Shown here: positions 8,166 to 16,293 of the stretch, piece after piece
How the letters are laid out: every line of letters starts with the position of its first letter
How positions within the stretch are numbered: the stretch's first letter is position 1
Source of the DNA: Alphaproteobacteria bacterium MarineAlpha3_Bin6
Lineage (GTDB): Bacteria > Pseudomonadota > Alphaproteobacteria > Rhodospirillales > UBA2165
Length of the DNA: 34,047 nt
Direction: 5' to 3'
Assembly: GCA_002938035.1 (NCBI GenBank)
Contig: PTLH01000010.1
Coordinates: 1-34,047, forward strand
The notes under the pieces: generated by a model
Told to the model about the DNA's origin: nothing
Databases searched by the model: none
Seen by the model: only the letters and a program-made list of their open reading frames with translations
Translations under genes and position numbers: made by a program

Positions 8166-9014
8166 CTAATTTTCTCCTACTACGGCGTTTTTTAAAATAC
8201 CAATGCCAGTGATTTCGACTTCAAGCTCATCTCCTGGTTTCATCCAGACGGGAGGATCACGTCGAGAACCGACACCACCAGGCGTACCCGTTGCGATCAT
8301 ATCACCGGGTTGGAAATAAAAGATTTGGGAGTAGTATGAAATTAAATCGGAAACATCAAAACAGAGCTTTCCTAAATCAGAGGCTTGCATAACTTTGCCA
8401 TTTAGCCGGGTGGTAAGCTTCATATCTCTAAAATCTCCTGGCACCTCGTCCATGGTAATCAACCACGGTCCTGAAGAAGAGGAGTGGTAAAAATTTTTCC
8501 CTTGGTCTACGGATCTTTTTTGAAAGTCTCTTATTGAGCCATCCATGATTATTGTGTAGCCGGCTATATAGTCTTTCCAATTCTCTTTAGCGATATAACG
8601 TCCGGGTTTACCAATCACGACGGCAAATTCGCCCTCAAAATCAAATTGATCAGAAACTTTTGGACGTACGAGATCTTGTCCATGTCCTATCATGGATTGC
8701 TGGGATTTCATGAATAAAGTAGGAAATTCTGGTTTATCGCGACCGGTCTCTTCAATATGATCAAGATAGTTAATTCCGGCACAATAAATATTTACTGGCG
8801 CAGGCATCAAGGGCAGAAAATAAACATCTTCTTCCTTAAAATCAGGTGATTGATTTCGACTTTCCTCTTCAGCTTCACCCAGAGCAAATGCTTTTATCAG
8901 CGTTGGCAGGTCAGGATAAAATTTTCCAAGCCTCCGCCCGAGATCGACAATTCCGTCGTCCAGCTTTACCCCGTAGCTGGCTTTCCCATTGTATATATAA
9001 CTGCCGATTTTCAT
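8166..9014 (-). CDS. Fumarylacetoacetate hydrolase (FAH) family protein
   Basis: Predicted cytoplasmic metal-dependent hydrolase, decarboxylase or isomerase acting on a beta-diketone or acylpyruvate-type acid, such as those made by aromatic ring cleavage. In 282 residues it shows the FAH catalytic pattern: NYLDHIEE (around 82-89), the metal-binding FEGEF (Glu127, Glu129), Asp158 in MDGSIRDFQKR, and the C-terminal PGDMIATGTPGGVG loop. The size fits the FAHD/UGL lyase group rather than full fumarylacetoacetase. It is the last of three minus-strand genes (Hyi-like, MhpA-like, FAH), with 131 bp to the hydroxylase, suggesting successive steps of one pathway. The Shine-Dalgarno upstream of ATG 9014 is weak. 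Confidence 0.92.
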   Translation of the reverse strand: MKIGSYIYNGKASYGVKLDDGIVDLGRRLGKFYPDLPTLIKAFALGEAEEESRNQSPDFKEEDVYFLPLMPAPVNIYCAGINYLDHIEETGRDKPEFPTLFMKSQQSMIGHGQDLVRPKVSDQFDFEGEFAVVIGKPGRYIAKENWKDYIAGYTIIMDGSIRDFQKRSVDQGKNFYHSSSSGPWLITMDEVPGDFRDMKLTTRLNGKVMQASDLGKLCFDVSDLISYYSQIFYFQPGDMIATGTPGGVGSRRDPPVWMKPGDELEVEITGIGILKNAVVGEN

Positions 9015-9145
9015 GTTAGAGTATATTGATCAATTAATTTGATTGGTTCAACAGATACTAGTAAACCTCGTGCAGGCTACATTGCGCCGAGAGGGTTTTC
9101 CCCCTGCATGGTTTTAGGGTTCCAAAATTATATTTCTATCCATTA

Positions 9146-10636
9146 TTAGAAGGCTTTGATTAGGGTGTCCACTTCTTCTACAGTTCTAGCACCCCCTAGA
9201 ATGTAGCGATCAGGACGTATCAAGACGGCGTTGATATCCTTGTTATTGAACCACTCTTGTATACCTGTTGCCGGGTCATTGATGGCTATTATATCTAATT
9301 TCTCCATTTTTATTATTATTTGCCGTGGTAATTGTTGCAAGAACTCATGCCGCATAAGAATAGCAGAACGCCTTCCCACCAAATCATCAAGAAGTTCTCC
9401 GGATTGTAGTCTGGGTTGCGGAAAAAGTTGACCTGTCCATTCGGTGCGGCATGCGGACAGGCCTACACCTAACGTTGGGCGCAACTGGGTCAATTTTTGA
9501 GGTTCGTCAGCGGCTGTCGATACAGTCCCTGAAACAAGAGAGGATGCCGTTGTATTTATTAGGTGCCCCATTTTAACAGTCAGGTCGATGAAGGCTTTGA
9601 CATGAGGTTTTCTCTCTATTTCATATGTTTCTAGAAGGTCCTCCGATGCATGACCCTTGAAGACGCGGTCTAATTTCCAACCAAGATTAAATACATCCCT
9701 AATCCCGGAGCACATCCCCTGTCCCATAAATGGCGGTGTTTGATGGGCTGCATCACCTGCGATAAGCAGGCGACCTCTCAGCCATTGTTCGGCAATAGAG
9801 GAATGGAAGGTATAGACGATGGCGCGTTCAAGAGTTGCATCATCAGGACCAATCCATTGGTTCAGCATACTCCAAACATTTTCGGGACGGGATATGTCAA
9901 TAGGGTCATCTTCCGGCTTTAAACGAAATTCCCAGCGCCGGCGGTTCCCGGCAAGGAATACGTATGTTGCGGATCTATTGGGGTTGCAGTGATGCACGCT
10001 CTGGGGACCCAAATCTGGCATGTGTTTTTTGAGAATGACATCTACAACCAGCCACGGTTCATGAAAACCTAGGTCTTGAAATCCTCGTCCAATTCTATTT
10101 CTAGTAAAGGAGTTAGCGCCATCACATCCAATGACGAATCCCGCTCGGATGTTATCTAATTTTCCCGTTTTTAGATCTTTATACTCAACGTCGACACCAT
10201 CTTCATACTCGATAAGGCTACAAACCTCACGATGCAATAACGTCTTGACGGAGGAAAAGCGTGAGAGCCCCTTTCGCAGAATTCCCTCGAGTTCTGGTTG
10301 GTGAAATCGATAGTTTAAGAACCAACCATTAGGTCCGACCTCTTGAGGTCTCGCCCAATTAACCAAAACTTTCCCGTTCTTGTCCACAAAATGCGCTCCC
10401 GCCCCTACTTCTACAATTGCGTTAATTTCATTTGCCAACTCAATAGATTGGAAGATACGCATTACTTCATCATCAAAGGCGACGGCTCGCGGTAGGTGAT
10501 AGGTTGCTGGGTCTCGCTCCAATATGATTGTGGAAAGTTCATATTGTCCAAGTATGTTGGCAAGTGTTGCACCTACCGGTCCCAACCCAATTATGGCGAT
10601 GTCAAAGGTTAGCTGATCTGTATGAGGGAGCATCAC
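9146..10636 (-). CDS. FAD-dependent aromatic hydroxylase, MhpA-like (3-(3-hydroxyphenyl)propionate hydroxylase family)
   Basis: Class A flavoprotein monooxygenase predicted to hydroxylate a phenolic ring with NAD(P)H and O2. It has the GLGPVG Rossmann motif near residue 17, the DG motif GCDGANSFTRNRIG in the middle and the GD motif LIAGDAAHQTPPFMGQGM that binds the FAD ribityl chain. The C-terminal region resembles the thioredoxin-like domain of MhpA/phenol hydroxylases. At 496 residues it is shorter than E. coli MhpA (about 554), mostly from a compact C-terminus, so the substrate may differ. The FAH-family gene 131 bp downstream would suit ring-cleavage products, but no clear extradiol dioxygenase is adjacent; the VOC gene at 14089-14694 is the nearest candidate. 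The start is one of two tandem ATGs preceded by GGAGAG. Confidence 0.88.
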   Translation of the reverse strand: MMLPHTDQLTFDIAIIGLGPVGATLANILGQYELSTIILERDPATYHLPRAVAFDDEVMRIFQSIELANEINAIVEVGAGAHFVDKNGKVLVNWARPQEVGPNGWFLNYRFHQPELEGILRKGLSRFSSVKTLLHREVCSLIEYEDGVDVEYKDLKTGKLDNIRAGFVIGCDGANSFTRNRIGRGFQDLGFHEPWLVVDVILKKHMPDLGPQSVHHCNPNRSATYVFLAGNRRRWEFRLKPEDDPIDISRPENVWSMLNQWIGPDDATLERAIVYTFHSSIAEQWLRGRLLIAGDAAHQTPPFMGQGMCSGIRDVFNLGWKLDRVFKGHASEDLLETYEIERKPHVKAFIDLTVKMGHLINTTASSLVSGTVSTAADEPQKLTQLRPTLGVGLSACRTEWTGQLFPQPRLQSGELLDDLVGRRSAILMRHEFLQQLPRQIIIKMEKLDIIAINDPATGIQEWFNNKDINAVLIRPDRYILGGARTVEEVDTLIKAF

Positions 10637-10642
10637 ATCATA

Positions 10643-10655
10643 CTCTCCGCGAGAG
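10643..10655. repeat. Short inverted repeat CTCTC-CGC-GAGAG at the mhpA-like ribosome binding site
   Basis: Perfect 5-bp arms around a 3-nt loop lie just upstream of the minus-strand start at 10636 and include its GGAGAG ribosome binding site. It could hide the site in the mRNA, but it is short and may be chance. Confidence 0.3.
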
Positions 10656-10759
10656 AATTTTAACCTTTTGTTTCGTAGCGTGATAAATATTCGGATGGTT
10701 TTTTTTCAAAGTCACCCAACCCTTTTAAAGATCTTAGACTTCCTCGAGCTCTGTATAGT

Positions 10760-11539
10760 TTAAACCCATTTCTTCATCCATCTTAGGGAGTCGAGAGTAT
10801 TAGAAGAGGGCCTATACTCACAGGCCACCCAGTTGCTGTAATTCAGTCGATCGAGAGCCGCGAGGAAACCGTCATAGTCTACCTTCCCGGTACCGGGTTC
10901 ATGTCTCTCTGGGACGTCAGCAATTTGGATATTGCCAATATAGGGTAAATACTTCTCGACAGTAGCCTCCATGTTACCTTCCGTAGAATACATGTGATAT
11001 GCATCGTATTCGAGACCAACATTCGGATGGCCTACTTCTTCTATTATCGCCATGGTTTCGTCTGAGGTCCTTAGTAGAGAGTTAGGTCGTACATCCGGGT
11101 TTAGAGGCTCGACAATTACCTTAGTCCCGATATCCCCGAAGGCGTCCGCAGCAAATTTGAGATTTTCTTTAAAGACTGTGAGGGCATCTGCTTTGGAGAC
11201 GCCATCTGGTGGCGAGTGCGCAGGGATCACCAAAGCCGAAGGTTTCAAGGTTTTGCAATAGGGAAGGGCTGCCGCTACATTCTGCCGCCAGGCATTCTCT
11301 TTCCCAGGTGCCGCTGCAACGAGAGGTCCATGCTTTACACCCTCACCTACGGCCACATTGATGACTGACCATTCTACACCTACGTTATCCGATTCCCGAT
11401 CCAAGTCATCAAGTGACATATCATAGATAAACAGATACTCGACGGCTCCAAAGCCAGCATTTTTAGCCAGTTGCATCCGTTTGATCGGATTTTCTTCTTC
11501 ACCAAACATCATGGAAATGTTAGCGGAGAATTTAAGCAT
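10760..11539 (-). CDS. Hydroxypyruvate isomerase-like TIM-barrel protein (Hyi family)
   Basis: Sugar-phosphate isomerase/epimerase (AP_endonuc_2) fold, 259 residues, the usual Hyi length. Features seen: N-terminal KFSANISMMFGE, catalytic Glu144 (VIVEPLN), Asp179 (LEYDAYH), QIADVPERHEPGTG near 205-218 and the second catalytic Glu241 (WVACEYRP). Known Hyi proteins interconvert hydroxypyruvate and tartronate semialdehyde, but relatives act on other hydroxyacids or ketoses, so the exact substrate is open. AGGAGG lies 7 nt before ATG 11539, a strong start. It heads a minus-strand cluster with the MhpA-like and FAH-family genes and is divergent from an MFS exporter gene. Confidence 0.88.
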   Translation of the reverse strand: MLKFSANISMMFGEEENPIKRMQLAKNAGFGAVEYLFIYDMSLDDLDRESDNVGVEWSVINVAVGEGVKHGPLVAAAPGKENAWRQNVAAALPYCKTLKPSALVIPAHSPPDGVSKADALTVFKENLKFAADAFGDIGTKVIVEPLNPDVRPNSLLRTSDETMAIIEEVGHPNVGLEYDAYHMYSTEGNMEATVEKYLPYIGNIQIADVPERHEPGTGKVDYDGFLAALDRLNYSNWVACEYRPSSNTLDSLRWMKKWV

Positions 11540-11596
11540 ATTGGGCCTCCTACTATTGGAAGTTGGTTATCTGAGAACAACGTAAAAGTTCCATTA

Positions 11597-11686
11597 TTGG
11601 GTCAAGTCATATGACCCCTTGATGCATTTTACTTTTCCAATTTCTTTTCTTTCACTACGACAAGAAGTAGTCAAACATTGACCCAA
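11597..11686. repeat. Spaced inverted repeat TTGGGTCAA / TTGACCCAA in a divergent intergenic region
   Basis: TTGGGTCAA at 11597-11605 and its exact reverse complement TTGACCCAA at 11678-11686 flank 72 nt. A second local palindrome, GGGTCA-7 nt-TGACCC (11599-11617), overlaps the first arm. The region lies between the Hyi-like gene (minus) and the MFS gene (plus), a natural place for an operator. No regulator gene is adjacent, so function is inference. Confidence 0.35.
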
Positions 11687-11802
11687 GTTAAGTTAATCGG
11701 AGAAAGAGTTTTACTCCAGAAACTTAATACGATTAATCTCTATTTGCTTATCAATTATCCGCATCGGACACCATGTTTTTTCCAGTATTTTGGGTATGAT
11801 TA

Positions 11803-13044
11803 TTGCCCCAGTCACATAAATCATCGCCTTTAGCGTCATTTTCAATCAAAAGTTTTCGTTATCAGTGGCCAGCGGATCTCTTGAATTCATGGGGTTTCGA
11901 AATGGAGACCCTCATTCTCGGTTGGTATATTCTTTCAGAAACCAACTCTGTTATTTTGCTGACAATATTTGGGGCACTGCGTTTCATTGGCACATTGATA
12001 TCTCCGTGGTTCGGCTTGGCTGGTGACCGCTGGGGTCGACGGAAATTAATGTATTTTATGCGCAGTTTTATGATGCTTCTGTCGGTCATCATTATGGTTC
12101 TGGGATTGTTGGATACACTTAATCCATACCATGTATTTGTCATCTCCTTCTTCGCTGGCTTGGTTCAACCATCTGACATCGTGATGCGAAACGCCTTAAT
12201 TGGCGACTCCATCCCAGCTACCATGATTATGAACGCCACAAGTGTGGCTAAGACAGCTCAAGATGCGGCCCGTCTATTTGGTGCCCTCATGGGAGCCGGG
12301 ATGTTTTCAGCCTTTGGGTTAGGTTTTGCCTATATTTCAGTAGTTATTGTCTATTTCTTAAGTGTAATTCTTACTATGGGTGTTTCTCGGGTTCATCCTC
12401 GTATAGATGGTACAGATAACTCGGACAAAATACCTGAAAGAAAATCTCAGCTAAGGGAGTTTAAGGAAGGGCTAATCTATATTCGGAATTCACCAAGTGT
12501 AATGGCTATCCTGTGTCTCGCGTTTCTTGCTAACCTTACCGTTTTTCCTGTGTCCCATGGTTTGATGCCATTTGTTGCCAAGGACATATTGTTCATTGAC
12601 GAAAATGGTTTGGGGCACCTTTTGGCTGCATTTGCTATTGGCTCGTTATTAGGATCTTTCATTTTAGCGTGGATTGGCAATCAGAAGTATTCCAACAAGT
12701 TGATGCTAATTAATCTAGTAGCGTGGTACGTGATGTTGGTGATATTTGCTCAAGCTGAAAGTAAGGAGATGGCTCTCGTGATCTTGGTTCTCATTGGTAT
12801 CACCCATAGCTTGGCCATTGTGTCTATGGCCGTGGCTTTGTTGGGTGTTACAGATCAGATGGTGAGAGGCCGGGTCATAGGCGTAAGAATGCTGGCGGTT
12901 TATGGCATTCCACTAGGACTTTTAGCTTCGGGTTTTTTGATTGAGGCACTGGGTTTCACTGCGTTTGTTGGAATTTATGCCACCATAGGCATAGCTTTTA
13001 CAATCATGATAGGGTTCAAATGGCGCTCGGTTATTTGGAGGTAA
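11803..13044 (+). CDS. MFS transporter (EntS/MFS_3-like)
   Basis: Integral membrane carrier of 413 residues with about 12 hydrophobic helices and no large soluble domain. The FRYQWPADLLNSWGFEMETLILGWYIL start, the FGLAGDRWGRRKLMYFMR loop (MFS motif A-like) and TDQMVRGRVIGVRML in the second half place it with MFS_3 exporters such as EntS. The substrate is unknown. Initiation is probably TTG 11803, since an in-frame TGA ends 4 nt before it and no ATG occurs before the first helix; the ribosome binding site is poor. It is divergent from the Hyi-like gene and convergent with the alpha/beta hydrolase gene. Confidence 0.85.
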   Translation: MPQSHKSSPLASFSIKSFRYQWPADLLNSWGFEMETLILGWYILSETNSVILLTIFGALRFIGTLISPWFGLAGDRWGRRKLMYFMRSFMMLLSVIIMVLGLLDTLNPYHVFVISFFAGLVQPSDIVMRNALIGDSIPATMIMNATSVAKTAQDAARLFGALMGAGMFSAFGLGFAYISVVIVYFLSVILTMGVSRVHPRIDGTDNSDKIPERKSQLREFKEGLIYIRNSPSVMAILCLAFLANLTVFPVSHGLMPFVAKDILFIDENGLGHLLAAFAIGSLLGSFILAWIGNQKYSNKLMLINLVAWYVMLVIFAQAESKEMALVILVLIGITHSLAIVSMAVALLGVTDQMVRGRVIGVRMLAVYGIPLGLLASGFLIEALGFTAFVGIYATIGIAFTIMIGFKWRSVIWR

Positions 13045-13087
13045 ATTTCAGTTTGGAATGCCTTGATAGCTATCACCTGAAGCCCCT

Positions 13088-13975
13088 CTAACTTTCAGAT
13101 GTTGAGAGAATATTACTACTGATTGAGCGTGGATCTCGCAAACTCCACATATTAGACTCGACTTGATGAAAAAAGTTATCGCAGAACATATTAAAGAGTG
13201 CCGGCTCTTCTAAATTACTGGCGTGTCCTGTCTTGGGTAAAGTTACTAACGCAGAACTACTAATTGTCCGTTTTAAATATATTCCCACGTCTAAACATGG
13301 TTCATCCTCATCTCCATTAAGGATTAATGTAGGAACAGTGAGATTTCGTATCTGATCCTCTAGCTGATATAATGAAGGGCGCTTCGCTTGGACACCCCGC
13401 ATCGTGTTTGCCGAGCCTAAAGTGGAATGTTCTCGCAGTTGTGTTTCAAATTCCGACCAACCTCTAGGGTCTTTGTTTTTATATTGGACCCGAGCTGGGG
13501 CCAAACCGTAACCTTTACCAAACTCTTCCATGCTTTGGGTTTCAATACTATCTGCTGCAGCCTCAGCCTCTTGTTTGAACTTATCTTTCGTGCTTTCATC
13601 CGCTCCATAACCACAGCCAGCAACAACCAAGGAGAGCGATCTCTTTGGATTATTTAATCCAAAATGGAGTGTTGCAAAGCCACCCATTGAAAGGCCAACG
13701 ATATGAGCAGATTCGATTTCAAGGTGGTCTAGGATCGCTAAAATGTCGGTCTGTGCTAGGTCTTGGCTGTAGGATTTTGCATTCGCTGGTACGTCTGATG
13801 GCAGGTAGCCACGCGCACTATAGGTAATACAACGGTAACATCTGCTGAAAAAACGGACTTGAGGTTCCCAACTACGATAATCGCCCGCATACTCGTGAAC
13901 AAAAATTATTGGTGTTCCTTTGCCAGTTTCCTCAAAATATAGCTTTACCCCATCTTGCGTTGTCGCGAAACTCAT
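13088..13975 (-). CDS. Alpha/beta hydrolase
   Basis: Single-domain alpha/beta hydrolase of 295 residues, cytoplasmic. The nucleophile elbow is GLSMGG with Ser96, the acid is Asp222 or Asp224 in NGDEDEP, and the base is His251 in TGHASNLEEP; the oxyanion region is FVHEYAGD. The family includes esterases, C-C bond hydrolases of ring-cleavage pathways, lactonases (PcaD-like) and haloperoxidase-like enzymes; the sequence does not decide among them. The location between an aromatic-type gene cluster and a VOC protein gene makes an esterase or ring-cleavage role plausible (inference). The start has a GGGGAAGGG stretch upstream. Confidence 0.92.
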   Translation of the reverse strand: MSFATTQDGVKLYFEETGKGTPIIFVHEYAGDYRSWEPQVRFFSRCYRCITYSARGYLPSDVPANAKSYSQDLAQTDILAILDHLEIESAHIVGLSMGGFATLHFGLNNPKRSLSLVVAGCGYGADESTKDKFKQEAEAAADSIETQSMEEFGKGYGLAPARVQYKNKDPRGWSEFETQLREHSTLGSANTMRGVQAKRPSLYQLEDQIRNLTVPTLILNGDEDEPCLDVGIYLKRTISSSALVTLPKTGHASNLEEPALFNMFCDNFFHQVESNMWSLRDPRSISSNILSTSES

Positions 13976-14088
13976 ACACCGACCCTTCCCCTGTTAAAGT
14001 TATCCAATTTCGAACTCTTTTTAGAACACTACATAGACAGCGTGTGATCAGTCAAAAAATTATTAGCTATTTCCTAATTGGACATGGT

Positions 14089-14694
14089 TTACCACTTCCG
14101 TAGGTTATCATCCTTCAATTTAGTATCTTGGCCCTGAGGCGCGTTGTCTATTGCGTCTTCAAGGGAAAAAACTTCGACCCACTCCTCCGGTGGTCTTGCT
14201 TTAGCGTTGGGCAAAATCTGATCTAGGCCCCAAAATATTTCTAGCCAATGGCCATCTGGATCCAGAAATTCAACCGCTACCTGGGCGCCTGCACGGCGGC
14301 GACCTTCAAACTGGATTTGGACGTTGTTCTTTATTAGGTGTTTCCGCGCTTTAAAAACTTCATCAATTGTACTCACTTCAAATGCCATGTGGTGTAGTTC
14401 GGTATTGCTTGAGTTGCCAGAGGCGCCGCCGACCAGGGCAACACCGTGATGGTCTCTATTGCAGCGCATAAAGACCATGCGGCCAGGCATCATATTTTCC
14501 GGGTAAACATCTGAGACACGAAATCCAAGAATTTGAGTGTAAAAGGCTACTGACCGTTCAAGATCCTTAACTTTAAGAACAACGTGGCCGATCTTGGTGA
14601 TGCAGAAGGGAATGTCGTCTGGAGTTTCAGTGTTTTTGAGAGACTGCATTTCGGGGGAATTCATCCCCTCGATATCGATAACCCCGCGACCCAT
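14089..14694 (-). CDS. VOC-family protein (glyoxalase/extradiol dioxygenase-like)
   Basis: Vicinal-oxygen-chelate fold protein of 201 residues. The single VOC domain (about residues 33-157) keeps a likely metal triad: His37 (KIGHVVLKV), His101 or His102 (ELHHMAFEV) and Glu152 (GHWLEIFW). Spacing and the DLERSVAFYTQILGF motif resemble one-domain extradiol dioxygenases and glyoxalase I relatives. A roughly 30-residue N-terminal stretch and a 45-residue C-terminal tail lie outside the domain. ATG 14694 is preceded by GGAG on the minus strand. It is 113 bp upstream of the alpha/beta hydrolase gene in the same direction. Whether it cleaves a ring or acts on another substrate cannot be told here. 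Confidence 0.85.
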   Translation of the reverse strand: MGRGVIDIEGMNSPEMQSLKNTETPDDIPFCITKIGHVVLKVKDLERSVAFYTQILGFRVSDVYPENMMPGRMVFMRCNRDHHGVALVGGASGNSSNTELHHMAFEVSTIDEVFKARKHLIKNNVQIQFEGRRRAGAQVAVEFLDPDGHWLEIFWGLDQILPNAKARPPEEWVEVFSLEDAIDNAPQGQDTKLKDDNLRKW

Positions 14695-14754
14695 AAACTT
14701 CTCCTCTGGATTTTAAATATTAAGCAATTGTGCCCCATAGAGATCATTCAGCCC

Positions 14755-14760
14755 AGAGGA
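14755..14760 (+). promoter_or_regulatory. Possible ribosome binding site AGAGGA for the TauE-like gene
   Basis: AGAGGA ends 6 nt before TTG 14767, which would start the protein just ahead of its first hydrophobic helix and outside the divergent VOC gene. Confidence 0.35.
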
Positions 14761-14766
14761 AAATTA

Positions 14767-15630
14767 TTGTTACAAATTTCTGTAGATACTAAGCAAAAAT
14801 TTGCTCTCCTTGCATTTTGGACATTGATGTTTGCCGGATTGGCTGTGATGTTAGAATCAGAAATCCGAATTAGGAGCAAACATCCGTTGCTTGAATTAAT
14901 CCAAACTGTCTTGACCATAGATCTTTTAGCAGCCATCGGGATAGGATTTACTGGTGGTTTAATGCACGGTTTTACAGGCTGGGGTGGTGCCATGGTTATG
15001 ATGCCTCTGATGAGCCTGATGTATGGACCAGTGCAGTCACTTGGAATCATTCTTATCGGCGGTATGCTGGTTTCAGCCAAACTATTTCCTTGGGCGGCAA
15101 AGCGAACTGACTGGCAAGAAATGAAACCGCTTTTGAGCGCCATCGTACTAGCAATTCCTGCCGGTACATATCTTCTTTTTCAACTGGAACTGAGCTTAGT
15201 GATTAAGATAATTGGCGTCATCATTATGATGTCTGCTCTCCTTCAACTTTCCGGTTGGAGTTATAAAGGGCCGCGGGGTGCTGTCCCTGCGGCGAGTGCG
15301 GGCCTTGCCTGCGGGTTTATTAATGGGTTTTCTGGGTGTGGCGGTGCGCCATTAGTTCTTTACATTTTGTCCAAGCCTGTTCCTGCCGAGATTCAAAGGG
15401 CTAATCTAATCATAGCAGTAACTGTTATATCTTTCTGTGTTTTCACATTCCTCGTTATTGGAGGTGGAATGGACGGTCGATCTTTGGCACGTGGTGTGAT
15501 AATCGCGCCTATACAATTGCTAGGTGCGTGGATAGGCGCTGGACTATTTCAGCGACTTCCTGGTGAGGTTTTTAAGAGGTTTTCTCTGATCATGCTGATA
15601 GTCCTTGGTCTATCCGTTACTATCTTTTAG
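14767..15630 (+). CDS. TauE/SafE-family membrane permease (sulfite/organosulfonate exporter-like)
   Basis: Integral membrane protein of about 287 residues and eight helices. The TauE/SafE inverted duplication is visible: GFTGGLMHGFTGWGGAMVMMPL in the first half and GLACGFINGFSGCGGAPLVLY in the second. Family members move sulfite, sulfoacetate or other small anions across the inner membrane; the substrate here is not defined. The frame is open back to 14584 inside the divergent VOC gene, but that extension is not membrane-like. I prefer TTG 14767 (AGAGGA upstream); ATG 14827 or 14848 are alternatives. Its 3' end overlaps the convergent methyltransferase gene by 21 bp. Confidence 0.85.
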   Translation: MLQISVDTKQKFALLAFWTLMFAGLAVMLESEIRIRSKHPLLELIQTVLTIDLLAAIGIGFTGGLMHGFTGWGGAMVMMPLMSLMYGPVQSLGIILIGGMLVSAKLFPWAAKRTDWQEMKPLLSAIVLAIPAGTYLLFQLELSLVIKIIGVIIMMSALLQLSGWSYKGPRGAVPAASAGLACGFINGFSGCGGAPLVLYILSKPVPAEIQRANLIIAVTVISFCVFTFLVIGGGMDGRSLARGVIIAPIQLLGAWIGAGLFQRLPGEVFKRFSLIMLIVLGLSVTIF

Positions 15631-16284
15631 ACTTTCTTTCCGCAAAATGAAAATCACAAACTCTTCAGGCGCAAGCCGATTAACCAATTGAACCCGGCCA
15701 TTCATGTTTTTTGTGCAGAAGGCCAAAAAATGTTCAGGGTCGGCATAATAAAGTGTTTTTTGACGCTTAGGTGAATGCGCGTTGAGCATATTGAAGCCTA
15801 GCGCTAGACGAGTTTTAGACCAAAGCTGAAGTAAGTTATTTTCTATATAGGTTCGCCATTGATCTTTATCGGCGTCCATATTGAGGTTGTATGTACCGGA
15901 AACAAAGGAGAAGTCCGCTTCCTCCGTCGCTAAGTGGCTTTGGATCCAAGAAGCACGTGGATCATTGAGGTGCTTCTTTGCCTCTAACAGCATCTCTATA
16001 CTAATATCATATCCATAGTAGCTAGCATTTTTGAACTCCGGAAGATCTTTATATGCTGCGAACATTGCTCCATAACCGCAGCCAAGGTCATTTATACTAA
16101 AACTGGTTTCGGATGGAATTAGAGGAAATAACCCTGCAAAAATCTGGAAGCGCCGAAATTGTCTTTCCTGATTACTCCAAGCTACAGCTTTGGGTTTGGA
16201 GCCGTGAATTTTGACAGATTTGCTAAAAACGCGGTTTACGGGTTCCAGTAGCATTTTATCGTGGATGGAACTGCTGTCTGGCAC
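15610..16284 (-). CDS. Class I SAM-dependent methyltransferase
   Basis: 224-residue Rossmann-fold methyltransferase with motif I NDLGCGYGAMFAAY (about residues 65-78) and the motif II acid in YYGYDIS. The acceptor is unknown. It follows ygfZ by 9 bp, so the two are cotranscribed, and it ends inside the 3' end of the convergent TauE-like gene. No signal peptide or membrane segment is seen. Possible substrates include a sugar, protein, RNA or small molecule; the neighbourhood (ygfZ on one side, an LPS operon beyond) does not settle this. Confidence 0.87.
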   Translation of the reverse strand: MPDSSSIHDKMLLEPVNRVFSKSVKIHGSKPKAVAWSNQERQFRRFQIFAGLFPLIPSETSFSINDLGCGYGAMFAAYKDLPEFKNASYYGYDISIEMLLEAKKHLNDPRASWIQSHLATEEADFSFVSGTYNLNMDADKDQWRTYIENNLLQLWSKTRLALGFNMLNAHSPKRQKTLYYADPEHFLAFCTKNMNGRVQLVNRLAPEEFVIFILRKESLKDSNG

Positions 16285-16293
16285 CGGAGTATC

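Noticed and set aside
10643-10655. Transcription terminator at the CTCTC/GAGAG inverted repeat
   Set aside because: It lies upstream of a gene start and lacks a T-run; kept only as a possible ribosome-site hairpin.
13064-13075. 12-bp palindrome TGATAGCTATCA between convergent genes
   Set aside because: Too short and lacking a T-tract to support a terminator; no regulator context.
14584-14766. N-terminal extension of the TauE-like protein back into the VOC gene
   Set aside because: It lies antisense within a well-supported VOC gene and its residues are not membrane-like; later starts fit the family.
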